Assembly: GCA_021163905.1 (NCBI GenBank)
Contig: JAGGTG010000149.1
Location: 1 to 18,752, forward strand
Source: Candidatus Aerophobota bacterium
GTDB lineage: Bacteria; Aerophobota; Aerophobia; Aerophobales; B3-G15
Length of the DNA stretch: 18,752 nt
Direction: 5' to 3'
Part shown: piece after piece, positions 7,498-16,348 of the stretch
Numbering within the stretch: the first letter of the stretch is position 1
Layout: every line of letters starts with the position of its first letter
Position numbers and translations under genes: made by a program
Notes under the pieces: generated by a model
Databases searched by the model: none
What the model was told of the DNA's origin: nothing
The model's input: only the letters and a program-made list of their open reading frames with translations

Positions 7498-8436
7498 TCA
7501 AATCCCGGAGTTTTTAAATTTAACCACTGTTTCCAGATACCTGCGAGCTATATCAATATAGCTGCGGACTTTGCTGGCAATCAAGCGAATATGATCAGGG
7601 GTGGTTCCACAACATCCACCAATCATACTAACTCCCTCTTTTATAAGGTCAGGAACAAATTTTACCATCTGCTCTGGAGTTTCCGGGTAGATGGTTTTTC
7701 CTTCCCTCAGTTGAGGAATTCCAGCATTTGGCTTTATCCATAAAGGAAGATGGGTAACAGGACGAATAATTCCTGCCACCTCCACCATATTCTCAATTCC
7801 AAAACTACAGTTTGCTCCTACTATATCTGCTCCAGCTTTTTCTAATTCTTTAGCTGCTCTATCCGGAGTTATTCCCATAACCGTAGCATATCCTTTTTCT
7901 CCTTTATTAAAGGTCATCGACACTGCCACTGGAAGATTGGAACTTTCCCTGACAGCCCTCAGAGCACATTTAGCCTCGTTAAGGTCACTCATTGTCTCAA
8001 TAATCACCCCATCAGCACCCCCTTCCACAAATGCATCTACCTGTTGTTTAAAACAGGTAACCATTTCATCTTCTGTAATTTTGCCCAGGGGCTTGAGAAA
8101 CTCACCGGTAGGACCAATAGAGGCAAATACAAGGCAATCTCCTGCCATCTCCCTGGATAACTCCACACCCCTTTTGTTTATCTTTTTCACTTCTTCCAAT
8201 GAAACACCGTTTTTTCTTAATTTAAAATAATTGCCACCAAATGTATTGGTCAGTATAATATCTGCCCCAGCCTCCCGATAAGATCTGGCAATTGCCCGTA
8301 CATCGTCGGGACGATTTAAATTCCAAAGTTCCGGACACTCACCGGGTAAAAGTCCCCGTTTCATCATCTCCGTTCCCCAGGCTCCATCTAATACTAAAAT
8401 TCCTCTGGACAACAGCCTTTCTTTCCAATCTCTCAT
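7498..8436 (-). CDS. Homocysteine S-methyltransferase domain protein (MetH N-terminal module)
   Basis: This 312-residue zinc-dependent TIM barrel corresponds to the homocysteine-binding module of cobalamin-dependent methionine synthase. It carries the expected zinc ligands: C210 in GANCSFG, and C275-C276 in GGCCGTTPDH. Other family blocks are LDGAWGTEM (16-24), the NTFGGN motif (64-69) and IGPTGEFL (107-114). It stops where the barrel stops: the pterin module is a separate downstream gene, and the cobalamin-binding and reactivation modules of full MetH are missing. ATG 8436 has GGGAG 7 bases upstream, and a likely extended -10 promoter lies just ahead. The protein should methylate homocysteine to methionine using a methyl-corrinoid protein encoded elsewhere. 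A relative using another methyl donor such as S-methylmethionine or betaine is possible, but the B12 context argues against it. Confidence 0.88.
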   Translation of the reverse strand: MRDWKERLLSRGILVLDGAWGTEMMKRGLLPGECPELWNLNRPDDVRAIARSYREAGADIILTNTFGGNYFKLRKNGVSLEEVKKINKRGVELSREMAGDCLVFASIGPTGEFLKPLGKITEDEMVTCFKQQVDAFVEGGADGVIIETMSDLNEAKCALRAVRESSNLPVAVSMTFNKGEKGYATVMGITPDRAAKELEKAGADIVGANCSFGIENMVEVAGIIRPVTHLPLWIKPNAGIPQLREGKTIYPETPEQMVKFVPDLIKEGVSMIGGCCGTTPDHIRLIASKVRSYIDIARRYLETVVKFKNSGI

Positions 8437-8481
8437 CTCATTGCTCCCTTTCTACAAGAGGAAATGTCCACTAATGTCTTT

Positions 8482-8510
8482 AGTATAACATAAAACTGAG
8501 AAAGAATAAA
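8482..8510 (-). promoter_or_regulatory. Putative extended -10 promoter for the split methionine synthase genes
   Basis: On the minus strand TATACT (8482-8487) is preceded by TG one base upstream, making an extended -10. A weak -35 (TTTATT, 8505-8510) lies 17 bases away. The predicted start would leave a leader of about 40 bases before the ATG at 8436. The 108-bp gap is the largest in this part of the gene row, which fits an internal promoter. It is motif-based only. Confidence 0.4.
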
Positions 8511-8544
8511 GTCTGGCTTTCCAGTTTTTTAAAAAAAAATACTA

Positions 8545-9801
8545 TTAAGAGAAATGATCCTTCACAAAAGATAGCACTTCTTCTTCTTTTTCTGCTAATA
8601 ATGCTCCTTCTTTAATTAAATCCTGAAAAATTTTTTCTGCCCTGCCCCCTGTATAATCCCTTTTTTTTATAGAAGTCTCACTGTGAACCACCACCCTTAT
8701 CCCCCTCTCTCTTAAAGCCCATAAAGCTGCCTTCAAATTTAAAAGATTCCCGCTACCAAAAGGTACATCACATAAAATGACAAGCTGGCAGGCATTAATC
8801 AGCTGCATATTTTTTTGATATGACTCATGGGTAATGGGAGAAAAAGGAGCCTCTACAACACATGGCACCTCAAAAATCTGGGCGGTCTCAAAATCAGCGT
8901 CAAAAACATTCACCACACCTATACTCACCTCATAACCTCGATCAATTAGCTCTTTCATTATTTTACTTGCACTTCCTCCTCCACCAATTAGATGTATCCT
9001 TCCCCTTTTCTCGGATCTCTTCCCATTTTGAATAGAAACTGGAATTGTATAGATAAATCCGGTAACAGGATGTTTTTTAACCAGAGCATTTAAATGATAA
9101 ACGCTTCTTATATTCCTGGCAGTAAGGACTTCCTCTACTTTTCCCTGGGAAAATATTTTACCCTCTTTAAGTAAAATTAATCTCCTGCAGTAACGTGCAG
9201 CAAGGTTAAGATCGTGAGAGACCAAAACCACAGCTTTATCTTTTTCCTTGTTTAACCTGGAAATAATTGAGATAATTTCAAGTTCATGATTTATATCAAG
9301 ATGAGAGGTAGGCTCATCTAAAAGCAAAATAGGGGTATCCTGAGCAAGTGCCTGGGCTATTAGTGCTCTTTGAAGCTCACCTCCACTTATCTCGGTGATT
9401 TTTCTATTCCTTAAATGCCAGATTCCGGTAAGATCCATATACTCTTTAACCTTTTCCAGGTCCTCTTTTCTCTCGCGCTCAAATCTCCCAAGATAAGGGG
9501 TTCTTCCCATAAGAACTATATCGAAAACGGTAAAGGGGAAACTGATGAAAGTATTTTGAGGAACCATAGCTACCTTTAAAGCTAACCTGCGATAGTTAAA
9601 AGACCTGGTATCTTTTCCCTCTATAAATATTTTCCCTTCATCAGGATAAATAACACCACTTATCAATCTTAAAAGGGTTGTTTTCCCTGCACCATTTGGT
9701 CCCACTATTCCAAGAAAATCTCCTGCCGAAAGGGAAAAATCTATATTCTGCAGGATCTTTTTACCATTCAGGGAAAACGATACATTCTTAACCTTAAGCA
9801 T
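8545..9801 (-). CDS. btuD: Corrinoid ABC transporter ATPase with an extra C-terminal domain
   Basis: Residues 1-250 or so form the ATPase that powers BtuC. It has Walker A GPNGAGKTT (34-42), Q-loop VPQN (80-83), signature ISGGE (138-142), Walker B LLLDEP (159-164) and H-loop H196. E. coli BtuD is about 250 residues; this protein has 418. The extra part (about 267-418) begins with a hydrophobic strand and a glycine-rich turn, RIHLIGGGGSAS, as in Rossmann-like nucleotide-binding folds. It continues with VFDADFETA, VEAPFSPIT and LCDVPFGSGN. I do not recognise CbiZ (the amidohydrolase sometimes fused to BtuD) in it, and its function is unknown to me. The start overlaps btuC by 8 bases. The transporter role is well supported by the btuF, btuC and riboswitch context. 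Confidence 0.92.
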   Translation of the reverse strand: MLKVKNVSFSLNGKKILQNIDFSLSAGDFLGIVGPNGAGKTTLLRLISGVIYPDEGKIFIEGKDTRSFNYRRLALKVAMVPQNTFISFPFTVFDIVLMGRTPYLGRFERERKEDLEKVKEYMDLTGIWHLRNRKITEISGGELQRALIAQALAQDTPILLLDEPTSHLDINHELEIISIISRLNKEKDKAVVLVSHDLNLAARYCRRLILLKEGKIFSQGKVEEVLTARNIRSVYHLNALVKKHPVTGFIYTIPVSIQNGKRSEKRGRIHLIGGGGSASKIMKELIDRGYEVSIGVVNVFDADFETAQIFEVPCVVEAPFSPITHESYQKNMQLINACQLVILCDVPFGSGNLLNLKAALWALRERGIRVVVHSETSIKKRDYTGGRAEKIFQDLIKEGALLAEKEEEVLSFVKDHFS

Positions 9802-10816
9802 AGGATTCCCTTTTACTTTTAGTTAAAAGATATATAAAAAAAGGAGCACCAAAACAAGCTGTTATTATTCCCACCGGAAGCTCCACAGGTGCGATGATGG
9901 TTCTTGCCAGAGTATCACACCAGAGCAAAAATATTCCTCCCATTAAAGTGCTGATGGGAATGAGCATTCTGTGGTCTGGCCCTACCAATAATCTTGTAAT
10001 ATGGGGAATAATCAACCCTACAAATCCAATTACACCACTCACCGAAACACAGGAGGCGGTAATCAAAGAGGTAAAAATAAGCAGTATTTTCTTTACCTGT
10101 TCAACTTCCACTCCCAAATGAATTGCAGATTCCTCTCCCAGCTGCATAATATTTAGATCTCTTGCAAAACAATAGATAGCAGGAATACCAAATCCAACAA
10201 AGGGAATTACTGTTAAAAGCCTTGCCCAACTGCTATTCCAGAATCCTCCCATAATCCAGAAGACAAGCCTGTGAACGCCTGATGCTGTGGTGTACATTAA
10301 TAAAGATGTAATAGCGGAGAAAAAAAAACCGACAGCAATCCCGGCAAGAAGAAGAGTTTCTGTGGCTATCTTTCCTCTTTTGAAAGATATTCTATAGACA
10401 AGAAAAGTAGTAATAACTCCAAAGATAAAGGCAACTACAGGAACAGAAAAAATCCCGGGGAAAATGAGCATGGCAACAGCCGCACCAAATGAGGAACCTG
10501 ATGAAACTCCAACCACATAGGGACTTGCCATAGGATTTCTAAATAATCCCTGCATACATGCTCCTGCAGCAGCAAGTCCTGATCCAACCAGAATGGATAA
10601 AAGAACACGGGGAAGTCTCAAATTAAAAATAATCATGAAATACTTATCCGGAACATCAATCCTGACAAACTTCCTTATATAGGGGATTTTACCAAATAAT
10701 ACTCCCAGAATGCTGGACAGGGGAATGGAAACTGTGCCCACTGATAAACCTATTCCTATGCTGATAAGTGCTATTATAACCAAAAACCCTAAAATTATTA
10801 ATCGTCGCTGCAACAT
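9794..10816 (-). CDS. btuC: Corrinoid ABC transporter permease (FecCD/BtuC family)
   Basis: This 340-residue inner-membrane permease is expected to have about ten transmembrane helices and to dimerise as the channel for corrinoid import. The family block LPRVLLSILVGSGLAAAGA followed by MQGLFRNPMASPYVVGVSSG is clear near residues 68-105. The cytoplasmic-loop region GVIGFVGLIIPHITRLLVGPDH near 262-284, which contacts the ATPase, is also present. FecCD permeases serve iron siderophores, haem and B12 alike. The B12 assignment rests on the neighbouring cobalamin genes. The start overlaps the end of cbiP by 19 bases and the stop overlaps btuD by 8, which indicates one polycistronic mRNA. Confidence 0.92.
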   Translation of the reverse strand: MLQRRLIILGFLVIIALISIGIGLSVGTVSIPLSSILGVLFGKIPYIRKFVRIDVPDKYFMIIFNLRLPRVLLSILVGSGLAAAGACMQGLFRNPMASPYVVGVSSGSSFGAAVAMLIFPGIFSVPVVAFIFGVITTFLVYRISFKRGKIATETLLLAGIAVGFFFSAITSLLMYTTASGVHRLVFWIMGGFWNSSWARLLTVIPFVGFGIPAIYCFARDLNIMQLGEESAIHLGVEVEQVKKILLIFTSLITASCVSVSGVIGFVGLIIPHITRLLVGPDHRMLIPISTLMGGIFLLWCDTLARTIIAPVELPVGIITACFGAPFFIYLLTKSKRESYA

Positions 10817-12342
10817 CCCTCTCTCATTCCCTTTTCTACAATTTTATAGAGTAGTTTTTTGTCAATGTTTTTTTCTACCCAGCAACACAGCTTATCATAC
10901 TCCTCATCCAAGTTAATCCCACCCGGGGTATATTTTATGGGAGCAAGTCCCTTTTGAGATCGGATCAGATTAACAAACCAGCTGGTAAAATATGGATTAT
11001 CAAATATTCCATGAATGTAGGTGCCAAAAACATTACCTTTAAGATTAACAGCTCCATCCATCACCTCAACTGGCTTTCCCGATCTTTCAACAATTTTAAA
11101 TAGGTAGCGAGCCCCGGATCCAAGATCGGTGCTTCCCATATGGATCTCATATCCATACAGAATATTTTCTCCATCTGGTTTTTTATCCACAGGATTTATC
11201 TGAAAAATTGCCTTTACCTGATGGGTTATCTTTTTCCTGTCAATACTGCTAACAGCATCCAAAAGATCTATTCCCCGGACAGTGGTAAGCTTACTTTCTA
11301 TATGCCAGGGATCACGAACCTCCTTTCCCAGCATCTGGAAACCCCCGCAAATTCCCATTATTATCTTTCCCTTCTTTGCTAGATATCGAATTTGATCAAC
11401 ATATCCTTCCTCTATCAAATAAGTTAAATCATCAATTGTATTTTTAGTTCCAGGAATTATCACGGCATCAGGGTTAGATAGAGGCTCACCTCTTCCCACA
11501 TAACGAACAGAAACACCCTCAATCTCCATAAGAGGATCAAAATCAGTGAAGTTGGAGATATGGGGGAGATAAACTATCTCTATCTTAATCTCACCTTCTT
11601 TTTGAAATTTAACATAATCCAGGGAAAGGGAATCCTCCTCATGGATTCTTATATGTTTAAAAAAGGGAATGACTCCCACCACCGGACATCCGGTTTTTTT
11701 CTCTAACCATTTTAAACCGGGTTTAAGGATCCTCTTATCGCCCCTGAATTTGTTAATTATTATCCCTTTTACTCTTTTTCTATCCTCATCTGATAAAAGA
11801 TCAATGGTTCCCCACAACCAGGCAAAAACACCCCCTTTGTCTATATCTCCCACTAAAATCACTGGAGAATTGGTCATCCTGGCGGTTTCCATATTTACAA
11901 TGTCTCCCTCCCTTAGGTTAACCTCAGCAGGGGATCCTGCCCCTTCTATAACTACTATATCGTATTTTCTGGCTAATTTTTGATAGGAATCTTTTATCAC
12001 TTTAAGAAGTTTTGCCTTAAATTTGTGATACTGCATTGCACTAAAGTTACCCAGAGGATGACCCAGAACTATAATCTGAGCTTTAGTATCAGCAGTAGGT
12101 TTAATGAGGATAGGATTCATTTCAACCTGAGGTTCTATTCCCGCAGCTTGAGCTTGAACTACCTGAGACCTTCCCATCTCACCTCCCGATCTGGTAACAA
12201 ATGAATTAAGAGCCATATTTTGAGCTTTAAAGGGAGCTACTTTGAAACCATCTTTTTTAAAAATCCTGCAAAAGGCTGCCACTATGATGCTTTTACCCAC
12301 TCCTGAACCTGTTCCCTGAATCATAATAGACTTGGCAGGCAT
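10798..12342 (-). CDS. cbiP: Cobyric acid synthase (CbiP/CobQ)
   Basis: The enzyme adds four amide groups (at b, d, e and g) to adenosylcobyrinic acid a,c-diamide, using glutamine and ATP, to give cobyric acid. The 514-residue protein has the family length and two domains. The first is an N-terminal dethiobiotin-synthetase-like ATPase with P-loop GTGSGVGKS (10-18) and KAQNMALNSFVT (39-50). The second is a C-terminal class I glutamine amidotransferase with nucleophile C332 in GICGGFQMLG and the catalytic H444 in GTYIHGIFD. It lies 22 bases after cbiB. The glutaminase cysteine and histidine are intact, so it is likely to be active with glutamine. Confidence 0.96.
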   Translation of the reverse strand: MPAKSIMIQGTGSGVGKSIIVAAFCRIFKKDGFKVAPFKAQNMALNSFVTRSGGEMGRSQVVQAQAAGIEPQVEMNPILIKPTADTKAQIIVLGHPLGNFSAMQYHKFKAKLLKVIKDSYQKLARKYDIVVIEGAGSPAEVNLREGDIVNMETARMTNSPVILVGDIDKGGVFAWLWGTIDLLSDEDRKRVKGIIINKFRGDKRILKPGLKWLEKKTGCPVVGVIPFFKHIRIHEEDSLSLDYVKFQKEGEIKIEIVYLPHISNFTDFDPLMEIEGVSVRYVGRGEPLSNPDAVIIPGTKNTIDDLTYLIEEGYVDQIRYLAKKGKIIMGICGGFQMLGKEVRDPWHIESKLTTVRGIDLLDAVSSIDRKKITHQVKAIFQINPVDKKPDGENILYGYEIHMGSTDLGSGARYLFKIVERSGKPVEVMDGAVNLKGNVFGTYIHGIFDNPYFTSWFVNLIRSQKGLAPIKYTPGGINLDEEYDKLCCWVEKNIDKKLLYKIVEKGMREGCCSDD

Positions 12343-12364
12343 TTTTACTCTTAAAAAATATAAT

Positions 12365-13321
12365 TCATCTTATGAATGGCATATTTATAAAAGTCCAGTA
12401 CCCACCGATAAATACCAGCAAGACAAGAGCCGATAAAACCCTCATAATCTTAATAGCAACCAGGATATCCTTTTTATTTTTTTCTTTTAAATTTTCTCCA
12501 ATTAAGGGCCTACTTTCCTCTTTTCCCTGATAAAAATTCCTCCCTCCTAACTTGATACCTAAAGCTCCAGCAAAGCCTGCCTCAGGTATTGCAGCATTGG
12601 GACTGGGAGATTTTTTTCCATCTCTTAAAATTATCCTGAAAGAATCCTTTCCTCTTCCTGTCGTAAGAAAAGCCGCCAGAGGAATAAAAAGAGCAGCTAT
12701 TCTTGCAGGTATAAAGTTAGTTACATCATCCAACCTTGCTGAAAACCAGCCAAAATCCTTATATCTTTGATTTTTATAGCCAACCATAGAATCAAGGGTA
12801 TTTATAGCCCTGTAGGCTAAAGCAAGAGGAGCCCCACCTAAAAGAGCAAAAAATAGCGGAGATATCACCCCATCCACACTGTTTTCAGCTACTGTCTCCA
12901 CAGTTGCCCTTATAATCTCAGATTTGGACAAATTATGGGTATCTCTCCCCACTATTCTACCAACTTTCCTTCTGGCGAGTTTAATATCATCCTTATCAAG
13001 AGCCTGATAAACTCCTCTTGCTTCATCTGCCAGATTTTTTACGGATAATGTGGTAAAAATAAGAAAGCTTTCCACTCCAATCTCCAGCCATTTCCCTGCT
13101 CTACTGGCAAGATTAACCATAACAAATCCTCCAAACCAGCTTATCCCTACTACCAGAGTTGCTAAGATTACCCCGCTTATCTTAAGATTAAAGCAGGACC
13201 TGTATAAAAGTTTCTCCAGTATCTGAATTAATTTCCCCATTCCCCTTACAGGATGGGGAAACCAATAAGGATCACCTACTAAAATATCAAGCAAAAAAGC
13301 TAATACTAATTTAATAATCAA
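12365..13321 (-). CDS. cbiB: Adenosylcobinamide-phosphate synthase (CbiB), TTG start
   Basis: CbiB is an integral membrane protein that joins aminopropanol (or its phosphate) to adenosylcobyric acid to make adenosylcobinamide (phosphate). The 318-residue sequence shows the family blocks in order: LVGDPYWFPHPVRGMG (14-29), IVGRDT (123-128), ETVAENSVDGVISPLFF (142-158), RAINTLDSMVGYKN (171-184), and SPSPNAAIPEAGFAGALG (238-255). Hydrophobic segments occur near 1-15, 50-70 and 295-312. The start is TTG at 13321, supported by GGGAG 7 bases upstream; no ATG lies near in frame. It overlaps cobD by 11 bases. Its substrate is supplied by the cobD and pduX-like genes directly upstream. Confidence 0.95.
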   Translation of the reverse strand: MIIKLVLAFLLDILVGDPYWFPHPVRGMGKLIQILEKLLYRSCFNLKISGVILATLVVGISWFGGFVMVNLASRAGKWLEIGVESFLIFTTLSVKNLADEARGVYQALDKDDIKLARRKVGRIVGRDTHNLSKSEIIRATVETVAENSVDGVISPLFFALLGGAPLALAYRAINTLDSMVGYKNQRYKDFGWFSARLDDVTNFIPARIAALFIPLAAFLTTGRGKDSFRIILRDGKKSPSPNAAIPEAGFAGALGIKLGGRNFYQGKEESRPLIGENLKEKNKKDILVAIKIMRVLSALVLLVFIGGYWTFINMPFIR

Positions 13322-14402
13322 AATTTGCTCCCAATATCTGTTTAAGATTAAAAATAAGCTTTTTATTCTCCTCTCTTTTCCTGACAGCTATCCTGAAAAA
13401 TTTATCCGATAAGCCGGTAAAGTTGCTGCAATCCCTGATAAGAATGCCCCTTTTTGCCATTTCATTGGCTAAATGGGAGGAGGAAAAAGAGGCTTTTATC
13501 CTAACAAGTATAAAATTGGTAATTGAAGGATAAGGTTTAACTGCATTTATTTTAGAAAGATTTTTATATAGGAAAGCTCTCTCTTTTTCTATCCTCTGTC
13601 TTAATTCTTTAAATTTTTCCATATTTTCCAGAATGGCAACCCCTGCTATCTCAGCTAAAGAATTTACCATCCAGGGCAACTTTACGGATTTTATTTTTGC
13701 TATAACTTCTTTGCTACCTATCCCGTATCCTAACCTTAAGCCCGCAATGGAGAAAAACTTGGTAAAAGAGCGTAAGATAAAAAGGTTCTGATGTTTTTTT
13801 ATACTATTTATAATACTCTCCTGAGGACAAAAATCAATAAAGCTCTCATCAACCACTACAAATTTTCCCATTTTTTCTGCCTTATCCACTATTTTTTGCA
13901 TTTTAGACTGATCCAGAACTCCACCTGTAGGATTATTGGGATTACAGATTATCACCATCTGAGAATCTTTTACCTTTTTAATTAGCTCATCAACATCCAG
14001 GGTAAAATCACTTTTTTCTTTTAAAAATAAAAATTTTGCCTTCCCACCGGATAATCTCAAAGCATGCTCGTATTCAGTGAAGGTGGGAACAGGAATTACC
14101 ACCTGATAGGGCCTGAGAGACATCATCAGAAGATAAATAATTTCAGTGGCGCCATTACCAACTACAATATTTTCTCTTTCTAGTTTTAAGAATTCACTTA
14201 GTTTAAAAGTTAACTTTCTGCACTCAGGATCAGGATAATGGAAAATCTCTCTTATATTTTTCTTTATCACATCCACAACTCCAGAAAATTTTCCCCATGG
14301 ATTTACATTAGTACTGAAATCGAGGATCTTATCAGGAGGTATTTTGTATTTTTCCGATACTTGCCAGATATCTCCACCATGTGAGAATTTAGATTTATTC
14401 AT
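13311..14402 (-). CDS. cobD: Threonine-phosphate decarboxylase (CobD)
   Basis: This 363-residue fold-type I PLP enzyme resembles histidinol-phosphate aminotransferase. It has the PLP lysine K215 in RSFTKFFSIAGLRLGYG, NPNNPTGG at 154-161 and VVVDESFIDF at 182-191. The opening, HGGDIWQVSEKY with DFSTNVNPWG, is typical of CobD rather than HisC. CobD decarboxylates L-threonine O-3-phosphate to (R)-1-amino-2-propanol phosphate, the linker that CbiB attaches to cobyric acid. The start overlaps the threonine-kinase gene by 8 bases, and the end overlaps cbiB by 11. Sequence plus the flanking cbiB and kinase settle the choice against HisC. Confidence 0.94.
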   Translation of the reverse strand: MNKSKFSHGGDIWQVSEKYKIPPDKILDFSTNVNPWGKFSGVVDVIKKNIREIFHYPDPECRKLTFKLSEFLKLERENIVVGNGATEIIYLLMMSLRPYQVVIPVPTFTEYEHALRLSGGKAKFLFLKEKSDFTLDVDELIKKVKDSQMVIICNPNNPTGGVLDQSKMQKIVDKAEKMGKFVVVDESFIDFCPQESIINSIKKHQNLFILRSFTKFFSIAGLRLGYGIGSKEVIAKIKSVKLPWMVNSLAEIAGVAILENMEKFKELRQRIEKERAFLYKNLSKINAVKPYPSITNFILVRIKASFSSSHLANEMAKRGILIRDCSNFTGLSDKFFRIAVRKREENKKLIFNLKQILGANFDY

Positions 14403-15273
14403 CTTCTATACGGGGGCCTCCTCCGGTAATTGCGGTTCGATAAAACTTCAAATGAGAACCACACTCTTTTTTTATCCTCTGTTCCAGCTGGTTAAATCTT
14501 GAAAAATCAGAAGGGAGCAAAATACCTATTACAGACCCACTGTGAGCTACATTAACTCCCAGTGCTCCCAATTTTTTTGATAGAGAAATAATCCTGGTAA
14601 GCTCTGGCTTATAAAGTATGATCTGGTTACATACAGAAGAAATAGTTGCCCCAGCTCCAATTAATTCAGGGTCCTTTTTCTTCATTCCCTCTTTAACCAG
14701 AAAATAAGCCTCTTCAATTATTTTTCTATTTACCCTGTGTAAAATCCTAAGGTCCTTTCTTTTATTAAAGACAAGGGTATCTATTTTACCTCCAGGATCA
14801 ATAACTAAAACCTTCATTGGGGGAGGATAGCCAAGATTCTCTATCAACTTACCCCTGATATGATCAAAACATACAATCCCTTTATGTATTATTCCATCTG
14901 TAGGCTCAATTTCAGATGCTATACTGGCAATTTTTGAAAAGGTGAGGTTTTTTCCAAGAAGATTTGCCACGGCAAAACAGCTACCAGCAATATCAGCTGT
15001 ACTGCTGGCCATCCCTTTACCTACAGGAATTCTGGAAAAAAATCGAAGTCCAATGGAAGTCCCTTTTCCGTTAAGATACGCAAGTATTTTCTCTGTTGCC
15101 CTGAGTGCTTTCTTTTTCTTTGGAGAACAGGTTATCTTTCTGGTAGATGTGGAAAAATAAGCTGTAACCTGAGAAAATATATTCACCGGACAGGTTATGT
15201 GAAAATTAACACCATCTATCTGGCCCTGAACTAACTCCCCACAACTTCCGGGCATTTTTACAGTTACATACAT
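14395..15273 (-). CDS. pduX: GHMP-family L-threonine kinase (PduX-like)
   Basis: The protein opens with MPGSCGELVQG (7-17), characteristic of PduX, and has the GHMP-kinase ATP loop PVGKGMASSTAD at 83-94. A late glycine-rich block, GGGPRI, occurs at 284-289. PduX phosphorylates L-threonine to L-threonine O-3-phosphate, the substrate of CobD, which is encoded next with an 8-base overlap. Its start lies 1 base after the cobT stop. At 292 residues it matches the usual length of about 300. Other GHMP kinases (homoserine kinase, for instance) share the ATP loop, but the N-terminal signature and the cobD-cbiB neighbours make threonine kinase the best call. Confidence 0.9.
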   Translation of the reverse strand: MYVTVKMPGSCGELVQGQIDGVNFHITCPVNIFSQVTAYFSTSTRKITCSPKKKKALRATEKILAYLNGKGTSIGLRFFSRIPVGKGMASSTADIAGSCFAVANLLGKNLTFSKIASIASEIEPTDGIIHKGIVCFDHIRGKLIENLGYPPPMKVLVIDPGGKIDTLVFNKRKDLRILHRVNRKIIEEAYFLVKEGMKKKDPELIGAGATISSVCNQIILYKPELTRIISLSKKLGALGVNVAHSGSVIGILLPSDFSRFNQLEQRIKKECGSHLKFYRTAITGGGPRIEDE

Positions 15274-15274
15274 C

Positions 15275-16348
15275 CTATCCTATCTCCCTTGATACTCCTG
15301 CTTCCTCAAAGGTGGCCATCTGTGTTAGAATCTTTACTCCAGCTTCTATAATACTTATAGCAAGGGCAGCTCCTGTTCCCTCTCCCAATCTCAAATTCAA
15401 ATTTAAAAGGGGAGATAGTCTCAGGTAATCAAGGGCTATTCTGTGCCCTTTTTCCAGGGAAAGATGGGAGGCAAAAAGATAATTCCTTACCTCTGGAGCA
15501 AGCCCTGTAGCTATCAGGGCTCCAGCTGTAGAGATAAATCCATCTATTACCACTGGTACTTTATTTTTTGCCGCTGCTAAAATACATCCGGCAATTCCCC
15601 CTATTTCATATCCTCCCACCTTAGCCAATACATCCAGAGCATCATGGGGATCGGGAAGGTGGATCTTTAAAGATCTTCTAACCACCTCAACCTTCCTCTC
15701 CCAGATTTTATCATTTATTCCCGTTCCTCTACCGGTTACCTCTTCAGGATCCTTTCCGGTTATACAGGCTAAAATAGCACTACTTGCGGTGGTATTGGCA
15801 ATACCCATATCTCCAAGTCCAACTATATCTATAGGATTTTTCTTATGCTCCTCTTCAAAAACTTCAATTCCCACTTCAACTGAACGAATAGCCTCATTTT
15901 TACTCATGGCTTTCTCTTTAGCCATATTCTTCGTTCCGTATCCCACTTTTTTTACCTTAAAATTAGGTTGAGGCTTTAGGCTTAGATCTTTTGCAACACC
16001 AATATCCACCACCACCACCTCTGCTCCTATATGACGTGCCAGAACATTAATTCCTGCACCACCCCTGAGGAAATTATAAACCATCTGACAGGTTACCTGC
16101 TGAGGATAGGCAGATACCCCTTCCTCTGCCACTCCATGGTCAGCGGCAAATACAAAGATAACCTTTCTGGAAAAAGAAAGATCTATCTTTCCGGTAACAC
16201 CTGCCACCTTCTTTGCCACTTCCTCAAGCCTGCCCAGACTTCCAGCAGGCTTAGTCAGGTTATCCAGCCTCCTCTGGGCTTTTATAAGGGCCTGCCTGTT
16301 CAGTGGGGAAATATTTCTGATAACACCGTATATCTTATCCATAAGCAC
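15275..16348 (-). CDS. cobT: Nicotinate-nucleotide:dimethylbenzimidazole phosphoribosyltransferase (CobT), GTG start
   Basis: CobT moves phosphoribose from nicotinate mononucleotide to the lower-ligand base, giving an alpha-ribazole phosphate. The 357-residue length is standard. LTKPAGSLGRLE (31-42), FAADHGVAEEGVSAYP (67-82), the GLGDMGIANTTASSA block (177-191) and the catalytic glutamate E323 in RLGEGTGAA are all present. The GTG at 16348 is preferred because AAGGA lies about 9-10 bases upstream. An ATG two codons later is possible but would be poorly spaced. The start overlaps the cbiA end by 14 bases. CobT accepts several benzimidazoles and some purines or phenolics in different bacteria; the sequence alone does not show which base is used here. 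No bluB or bza genes are seen. Confidence 0.95.
   Translation of the reverse strand: MLMDKIYGVIRNISPLNRQALIKAQRRLDNLTKPAGSLGRLEEVAKKVAGVTGKIDLSFSRKVIFVFAADHGVAEEGVSAYPQQVTCQMVYNFLRGGAGINVLARHIGAEVVVVDIGVAKDLSLKPQPNFKVKKVGYGTKNMAKEKAMSKNEAIRSVEVGIEVFEEEHKKNPIDIVGLGDMGIANTTASSAILACITGKDPEEVTGRGTGINDKIWERKVEVVRRSLKIHLPDPHDALDVLAKVGGYEIGGIAGCILAAAKNKVPVVIDGFISTAGALIATGLAPEVRNYLFASHLSLEKGHRIALDYLRLSPLLNLNLRLGEGTGAALAISIIEAGVKILTQMATFEEAGVSREIG

Noticed and set aside
7043..7743. Two overlapping plus-strand open frames of about 145 codons
   Set aside because: They are antisense to the two methyltransferase genes, whose catalytic motifs are intact; the long antisense frames follow from codon composition.
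8512..8544. Possible intrinsic terminator after btuD (CTGG-AAAG-CCAG)
   Set aside because: The stem is only 4 bp with an A-A mismatch next to it and the following T-rich stretch is interrupted; too weak to call.
8545..9000. BtuD C-terminal domain as a CbiZ amidohydrolase fusion
   Set aside because: The segment is shorter than CbiZ and I do not see the motifs I would expect; the glycine-rich beta-turn points to a Rossmann-like fold.
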